Both the position numbers and the translations under genes were made by a program. A stretch of 8,588 nt of DNA, taken from Acidobacteriota bacterium (GTDB taxonomy: Bacteria; Acidobacteriota; Polarisedimenticolia; J045). Positions 5,238 through 8,588 of this stretch are shown one piece after another. A model generated the notes under the pieces. It was not told the DNA's origin and ran no database searches. It saw only the letters and a list, made by a program, of their open reading frames with translations. The DNA is taken from assembly GCA_027064265.1 (NCBI GenBank), contig JAMOQA010000452.1, forward strand, positions 1 through 8,588, given 5' to 3'. Within the stretch, counting starts at the first letter, position 1. Every line of letters starts with the position of its first letter.

Positions 5238-8200
5238 TGCACCGATCCCGTCCCGTCGTCGTCTCCATCCTCACGATCAACCAGGCGCAGCTGCTCCGCG
5301 ACTGCCTCGAGAGCCTGTTCGCCCATCCGCCCCGGGTGCCGTTCCGGGTGCACGTCTTCGACCAGGCCTCGACGGACGAGACCCCCGCGGTGCTCGCCGA
5401 GTTCCGGCGCCGCTACCCCGACCTGCTCGACGTGCATCGCCACCCGGAGAACATCGGGTTCGTGCGCGCGAACAACATCGTCTTCCGCAAGTACCCCGAC
5501 CACGACGTGGTCGTCCTCAACGACGACACGGTGCTGCTGCCCGGCTGGCTCGACGCCCTCCGGGAACGGGTCGAGTCGGACCCGCGGATCGGCGTCGTCG
5601 GCGCCCGCCTAGTCTACCCGAACGGCGTGCTCCAGGAGGCGGGAGGAGAGGTCTTCCGTGACGCCCTCGGCCAGAACATCGGCAAGTGGGACGACCCGGC
5701 CCGGCCGATCTACCTGCGGGCGATGGACGTCGACTACTGCTCCGGCGCGTGCCTGTACATCCGGCGCGAGGTGCTCGACGCGACGGGCGGCTTCGACGAG
5801 CGGTTCGCCCCCGCCTACTACGAGGACTCGGACCTGTGCTTCCAGGCGCGGAAGCTCGGGTGGCGCGTCGTCTACGAGCCGGCCTCGGTGATCATCCACC
5901 GGGAGGGCGCGACGAACGGCGTCGACCTGCGGCAGGGGGTCAAGCGCTGGCAGGCGGTCAACCGGGAGCGGTTCCTCGAGAAGTGGCGCGACGAGCTGGC
6001 GTCTCACCGCCGCGGTACCTGGCACAACCCGCCCGCCCCGGGGAAGAAGTCGATCCTCTTCATCCACGAGATGCCGCCCCTCGTCGACCAGGCCGCGGGC
6101 GACGTGCGGCTGTTCGAGCTGCTGGCCGGGCTCGCCCGGCGCGGCCACGCGGCGACGCTCCTCGCCGTCGACGGGCGGGGCGGCAAGGAGCGCTACGCGG
6201 ACATGCTCCGCGCCAGGGGGGTGATGGTCGCGCCCAACGACTGGCCCCGCTGGCCGATCTTCGGGCTCGGGGGGGACCCGCCGCCACGCTCCTGCACCCT
6301 CGAACAGCTTTTCAGGGAGAACGACTTCGACCTCGTCGTGATCGAGTTCTACCGTGTCGCCCGGGTCTACCTCCCGCTCGTCAGGCGCCTCGCGCCGGAC
6401 GTCCCGATCGTCACCGACTCGGTGGACGTGCACTTCCTCCGGGAGCGCCGGGAAGCGGAGGTGCTCGGCGATCCCTGGCTCGCGCTCCGGGCGGAGCGCA
6501 CCCGCGAGGTGGAGCTGGCCCTCTACGAGATGTCCGACGGCGTCCTGACCGTCACCGACGACGACACCCGGACCCTCCTCGAGGAGGGGCTCGAGACCCC
6601 GGTCACCCGGGTCAGCCACCCGGTGCGGGTGCCCGACCGGACGCCGTCCCGGGAGGAACGCGACGGGCTCTTCTTCATCGGGAACTTCCGGCATCCCCCC
6701 AACGCGGACGGCATCACCTGGTTCGTCAGGGAGGCCTGGCCCCTCGTCCGGGAGCGGGTCCCGGACGCCGTCCTGCGGATCGGCGGCAGCGCGATGCCCC
6801 CCGAGGTGCGGGCCCTCGAGGGGAACGGGGTCGAGATCCTCGGCTTCGTCCCCGACGTGGACGAGCTGCGGGACCGGAGCCTGGTGGCGGTGGCGCCGCT
6901 GCGCTTCGGTGCGGGCGTCAAGGGGAAGAACCTGGAATCGATGGTCCGGGGCCTGCCGACGGTGACGACGTCGATCGGCGCCGAGGGGATGGGGGCGACG
7001 CCCGGGGAGCACCTGCTGGTGGCGGACGACCCGCGCGACTTCGCCGAGGCGGTGGTGCGCCTGCTGGTCGACGCCGACCTCTGGCACCGCGTGGCCGCCG
7101 CCGGGAAGGAGTTCGTCGCATCCCGCTGGGGGCTCGAGGCGATCCTCGACCGGGCGGAAGGCCTGCTCCTCGATCCCCCGGCCCGGCGCCCGTTCCCGCC
7201 GCGCACGGCCCTCGAGATCGACCTGGCGCAGCCGGCCGCCCCGTGCCCGACGGTGCCGGGCGTCCTCGGGGTCGTGCTCACGGCGCCCGACGGTCCGCGG
7301 GCCGCCCTCGCCCTCGAGCGGATCCGCGAGGTCCACGGCGGTGACGTCGACGCGATCGTGCTGTTCGACGGCCACGACCGCGAAGCGTGGCACGAGCACG
7401 CGTTCCTCGGGCGGTACCGGCTCGCGGTGCCCCGCGAGCAGGACCTCGCCCGGGTGCTGCGGGCCGCGGCGGCCCACCTGGCCGGGAAACGGGTCCTGTA
7501 CCTCGACGCCCGGTACGCCCTCTTCGACCACGTGCTCGAGAGCCTGGAACGGGCGCTCGACGACGCCCCGGGAGAGGCGGTTCATGCCACGGCGGTTCCC
7601 GCCGCCCCGGGACCGGACGGCAGGGAGCCGTGGGAGCTGGCGGCGGCCCGTACCCGGGAGAGCGGCGCCACGGAACCGGCGGAGATCCTGCTCGCGCGGC
7701 GGGACGACCTGCTGGCCGGCATCGAGGTCGCGCGGACGGTCCCCGGTGCCGTCGTCGTCGACCCCGCCGCCTCCCCCGAGATCCGCGTCGCGGAGCGGCG
7801 CGATCCCGCGCGGCTCCTCGTCGCCGTGCTCGGGGACGGCGCGGAGGAACGAAGGGCCTGGGAGCGGGTGGCCGCGGAACCCGGGGCGGAGGTCGCGCAC
7901 ATCGGGCCCTCGGAGGACACCGGGGCACGGCTCGGGGAGCTCGCCGCGGCGTCCCGGGCAGCGCACCTCCTGGTGGTGAGCGGCGCGAGCCGGCCGGTGC
8001 TCCCCTTCTGGCCGCGGCTTTCCGTGCTGGCCCGAACCCACGCCCACCCGGCGGCGCTCCTGTACACCGTTCCCCCCGCGGGCGCCCTGCCCTGGCCCGG
8101 CGAGTACCACCTGGGCACGCGCCTTCCCCTCGACGTCCCGGGCCTGCCGGGGATGCTCTACATGACGATGCCGGCGGTCCTGTTCCTCGAGCCGCGCCCG

Positions 8201-8588
8201 GAGAGCTTCGAGGAAGGCACCCGGGGGGCCACCGCCCTGTGGCGCGCCTGGCAGCGCCACGGCTGCCACGAGCCGGAGGCGGCCCTCCACGACGAAACGC
8301 GCCACTTCCTCGAGCGGCAGCCCTGGCCCGACGGGGCGGAGATCCTCGCGGAAGGGCGCCGGGCGGCGGTCGACCTTCGGGAGACGTTGCACCGGACCGA
8401 CCTCCTGCCCGCGTGGAGGCTGCTCGCCGCCGGGGCCCCATGGTGGGAACTGCCACCGCGGGCGAAGGAACTGGTCGACGAGATGGTCGAGCTGCGCCGG
8501 TCCCACGGGCAGCGGGGCCCCGAGGTGACCTGGGACCGGGGGCCGATCGACCCGCTCCTGCTGTGGTTCCAGGTCCAGGTCGAGACCG
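5237..8588 (+). CDS. Partial multidomain glycosyltransferase (GT2 + GT4 + degenerate GT-like region)
   Basis: An uninterrupted frame of 1117 codons that is still open at the right edge. Residues about 7-235 are a GT2 domain: VVSILTINQAQLLRDCLESL, FDQASTDET, ENIGFVRANN, the metal-binding LNDDT (D96, D97), SGACLYIRREVLDATGGFDE, and the catalytic-loop YEDSDLCFQARKLGW (E196, D197, D199). Residues about 270-650 are GT4-like: ILFIHEMPPLVD and GDVRLFELLAGLARRGH, then FFIGNFRHPPNADGITWF, an ILGFVPDVDEL strand, and PLRFGAGVKGKNLESM (E567) followed by RGLPTVTTSIGAEG. Residues about 670-1030 lack these motifs, but VLYLDARYALFDHVLESLE, LLVVSGASRPVLPFW, MTMPAVLF and TALWRAWQRHG follow the order of GT2 landmarks without the metal acids. 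No signal peptide or membrane segment is seen, so it should be cytoplasmic. It likely adds successive sugars of a surface glycan. More domains may lie beyond the window. Confidence 0.88.
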   Translation, partial: MHRSRPVVVSILTINQAQLLRDCLESLFAHPPRVPFRVHVFDQASTDETPAVLAEFRRRYPDLLDVHRHPENIGFVRANNIVFRKYPDHDVVVLNDDTVLLPGWLDALRERVESDPRIGVVGARLVYPNGVLQEAGGEVFRDALGQNIGKWDDPARPIYLRAMDVDYCSGACLYIRREVLDATGGFDERFAPAYYEDSDLCFQARKLGWRVVYEPASVIIHREGATNGVDLRQGVKRWQAVNRERFLEKWRDELASHRRGTWHNPPAPGKKSILFIHEMPPLVDQAAGDVRLFELLAGLARRGHAATLLAVDGRGGKERYADMLRARGVMVAPNDWPRWPIFGLGGDPPPRSCTLEQLFRENDFDLVVIEFYRVARVYLPLVRRLAPDVPIVTDSVDVHFLRERREAEVLGDPWLALRAERTREVELALYEMSDGVLTVTDDDTRTLLEEGLETPVTRVSHPVRVPDRTPSREERDGLFFIGNFRHPPNADGITWFVREAWPLVRERVPDAVLRIGGSAMPPEVRALEGNGVEILGFVPDVDELRDRSLVAVAPLRFGAGVKGKNLESMVRGLPTVTTSIGAEGMGATPGEHLLVADDPRDFAEAVVRLLVDADLWHRVAAAGKEFVASRWGLEAILDRAEGLLLDPPARRPFPPRTALEIDLAQPAAPCPTVPGVLGVVLTAPDGPRAALALERIREVHGGDVDAIVLFDGHDREAWHEHAFLGRYRLAVPREQDLARVLRAAAAHLAGKRVLYLDARYALFDHVLESLERALDDAPGEAVHATAVPAAPGPDGREPWELAAARTRESGATEPAEILLARRDDLLAGIEVARTVPGAVVVDPAASPEIRVAERRDPARLLVAVLGDGAEERRAWERVAAEPGAEVAHIGPSEDTGARLGELAAASRAAHLLVVSGASRPVLPFWPRLSVLARTHAHPAALLYTVPPAGALPWPGEYHLGTRLPLDVPGLPGMLYMTMPAVLFLEPRPESFEEGTRGATALWRAWQRHGCHEPEAALHDETRHFLERQPWPDGAEILAEGRRAAVDLRETLHRTDLLPAWRLLAAGAPWWELPPRAKELVDEMVELRRSHGQRGPEVTWDRGPIDPLLLWFQVQVET

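Noticed and set aside
5609..8506. A 965-codon minus-strand open frame
   Set aside because: It is antisense to the glycosyltransferase gene, whose motifs are unmistakable, and its Arg/Pro/Gly/Val-rich translation shows no domain.

Overview
The window is a very GC-rich bacterial stretch with dense, overlapping genes, GGAGG-type ribosome binding sites and a secreted protein with a classical Sec signal peptide. It suggests a high-GC, probably Gram-negative bacterium of the Myxococcota/deltaproteobacterial or Acidobacteriota kind. The sequence holds no rRNA, tRNA or other marker that fixes the taxon. I see no mobile element, CRISPR array or RNA gene.

Left part (1-1243). A small ArsR-family repressor gene (118-486, minus) overlaps by ATGA the start of a membrane protein gene that leaves the window at base 1. 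The 40 visible residues of that protein resemble subunit E of Mrp/Mnh cation:proton antiporters. An AT-rich divergent region (about 487-570), which stands out from the surrounding GC-rich DNA and carries several short repeats, separates the repressor from a plus-strand gene for a 199-residue exported protein of unknown function (644-1243). A GC hairpin plus T-run (1308-1343) looks like its terminator.

Right part (1390-8588). Three plus-strand genes are translationally chained: an 813-residue protein with two nucleotidyltransferase-fold domains (1390-3831), a 469-residue protein combining a beta-rich N-terminal domain, a zinc ribbon and a SAM methyltransferase (3828-5237), and a glycosyltransferase of more than 1117 residues (5237 to window end, still open). 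The last has a GT2 domain, a GT4-like domain and a third region that looks like a degenerate glycosyltransferase. The genes overlap by 4 and 1 bases. The set looks like part of a surface-polysaccharide or glycoprotein assembly locus, in which the large enzyme transfers sugars, the methyltransferase modifies or caps the glycan, and the tandem nucleotidyltransferase may transfer a nucleotide or phospho group. That division of labour is inference.

The two most interesting objects are the tandem nucleotidyltransferase, whose two halves share a catalytic DLD and a downstream DxLxH motif, and the 1308-1389 leader. In the leader, a terminator-like hairpin and a hairpin that covers the ribosome binding site share a 9-base repeat that would let them pair in exclusive ways.
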